Source of the DNA: Bradyrhizobium lablabi
GTDB lineage: Bacteria > Pseudomonadota > Alphaproteobacteria > Rhizobiales > Xanthobacteraceae
Direction of reading: 5' to 3'
Length of the DNA: 64,000 bases
NCBI RefSeq assembly: GCF_018131005.1
Contig: NZ_JAFCJK010000004.1
Span: forward strand, 124,001 to 188,000
Shown here: in pieces, positions 63,295 to 64,000 of the stretch
Layout: each line of letters opens with the position of its first letter
Numbering within the stretch: the first letter of the stretch is position 1
Program-made: the position numbers and the translations under genes
The notes under the pieces: generated by a model
Databases searched by the model: none
Seen by the model: the letters and a program-made list of their open reading frames with translations, nothing else
What the model was told of the DNA's origin: nothing

Positions 63295-64000
63295 CTAGCG
63301 GCAATCGGCGTTGTGCGCTTCGGCAACGACAAGGAAGGTGATAGTTGCCGGAGCGAGCGTGATCGTTCCTGCCGGAATCGCTTCACCGGGGAGGGATGGG
63401 AGTTGATCCTCGGAATCGAGCGTCAGCGTTCTGCCGTTGAGCTGGACGGTGCCGTCCCCGAGATGTTTGCTTGCTAACGTGTAGCGTTGCGACGCGGCTG
63501 GTAACGCCAGCTCGTGCGGCTTCTCCCGATCATTGTTGATCACGAGCAGGGCAACCCCGCTTGGGATGTCGCGCGCGCAATGGGCATACAGATGAATGCC
63601 GGGCTGAAGAGCAGTCCCTGTGTCCAGCACGGTGGTTGCCATCAGCCGCCGCCACAACAAGGCGGCCCAATAGTTTGGCCGCGGCTCATGCGTCCGCTCG
63701 TCGAGCAGGCCATAGTCGCTTGCGGCGAGAGTGTTGTGCATTACGACCTGCACGCCGGCCTTGGCGAGACGCCCGAGCTGATCGAGATAGCGGAAGCTGT
63801 CCAGGAAGGTGGCAGCCCAGCGGTTGCCGCCGCACGCCGCCTCCGCCGTCTCGGTGAGCCAGAGCGGCTTGCCCGGTGCGAGGCGATCCCTCAGCAGGCG
63901 GTAGAATGCAAACGTGTTCTCGCTTCGCGCAAGCCAGCCGTCCGCGAGCGCCGCTTCCGGCGTGCGATCACCGCCGCATCGCGCCGAGAGCGCACCATAA
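63295..64000 (-). CDS. Heparanase-like glycoside hydrolase (GH79), C-terminal part
   Basis: The open frame runs from stop at 63295 to the right edge, giving 235 residues of a glycosidase. The sequence KPLWLTETAEAACGGNRWAA holds the nucleophile Glu of GH79-type barrels. Then come FRYLDQLGRLAKAGVQVVMH and DERTHEPRPNYWAALLWRRL. The C-terminal beta domain (TVQLNGRTLTLDSEDQLPSL) strongly recalls human heparanase. The substrate may be a glucuronide or uronic-acid-containing glycan, and a related activity is possible. The N-terminal barrel half lies outside the window. Confidence 0.8.
   Translation of the reverse strand, partial: YGALSARCGGDRTPEAALADGWLARSENTFAFYRLLRDRLAPGKPLWLTETAEAACGGNRWAATFLDSFRYLDQLGRLAKAGVQVVMHNTLAASDYGLLDERTHEPRPNYWAALLWRRLMATTVLDTGTALQPGIHLYAHCARDIPSGVALLVINNDREKPHELALPAASQRYTLASKHLGDGTVQLNGRTLTLDSEDQLPSLPGEAIPAGTITLAPATITFLVVAEAHNADCR

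Overview
The window is GC-rich chromosomal DNA of an alphaproteobacterium, most likely Bradyrhizobium or a close relative in the Nitrobacteraceae. The main evidence is a porin of the Bradyrhizobium outer-membrane type (56988-58520), a MipZ/ParA division-site ATPase, several broad oxidative-catabolism families, and intergenic hairpin repeats of a kind I associate with that group. The organism name is inference; no rRNA or marker gene lies in the window.

Left part (1-15.4 kb): the 3' part of a LysR regulator, then a periplasmic binding protein divergent from a large hybrid-free histidine kinase. The kinase's single-domain response regulator carries a frameshift. Next comes a minus-strand cluster (methyltransferase, two OsmC proteins, flavin monooxygenase) facing a CadC-like winged-helix/TPR regulator. 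After that is a stretch of gene debris (ABC ATPase, radical SAM and LexA-like remnants), then a Tat-exported acetamidase/formamidase.

Prophage-like island (15.5-22.1 kb): all genes are on the minus strand. They are a tyrosine integrase, an excisionase-like HTH protein, an MT-A70 adenine methyltransferase with an altered DPPW motif, a family A DNA polymerase, small phage proteins, and the cut-off start of a primase-like gene. Several genes are frameshifted. A 33-bp inverted repeat built from four copies of a 12-mer lies between the HTH gene and the integrase side. To its right are an acyl-CoA dehydrogenase and tRNA-Gln.

Accessory detoxification region (25.3-40 kb): two closely related AraC regulators point outward and bracket genes for an SDR, hotdog thioesterase, cytochrome P450, MddA-like S-methyltransferase, cis-CaaD-like tautomerase, GT1 glycosyltransferase and MFS exporter, plus several decayed genes. 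At least six copies of a roughly 75-90 bp sequence lie upstream of separate genes here. This repeated promoter module, probably an AraC-family regulon, is the most striking signal in the window.

Right part (40.9-64 kb): a MetX-like hydrolase, a truncated nucleotide cyclase and a complete CUT1 sugar ABC operon. Then come an orphan carbamoyltransferase and phosphopantetheinyl transferase, a histidine ammonia-lyase with a PLP-dependent trans-sulfuration-type enzyme, the porin with a clear terminator, an LLM flavin oxidoreductase, an SDR/TetR/enoyl-CoA hydratase group with a clear palindromic operator candidate, MipZ, and the end of a heparanase-like GH79 enzyme at the edge. Frameshifts and truncations cluster in accessory DNA while the catabolic and transport genes are intact, which argues for real gene decay rather than uniform sequencing error.
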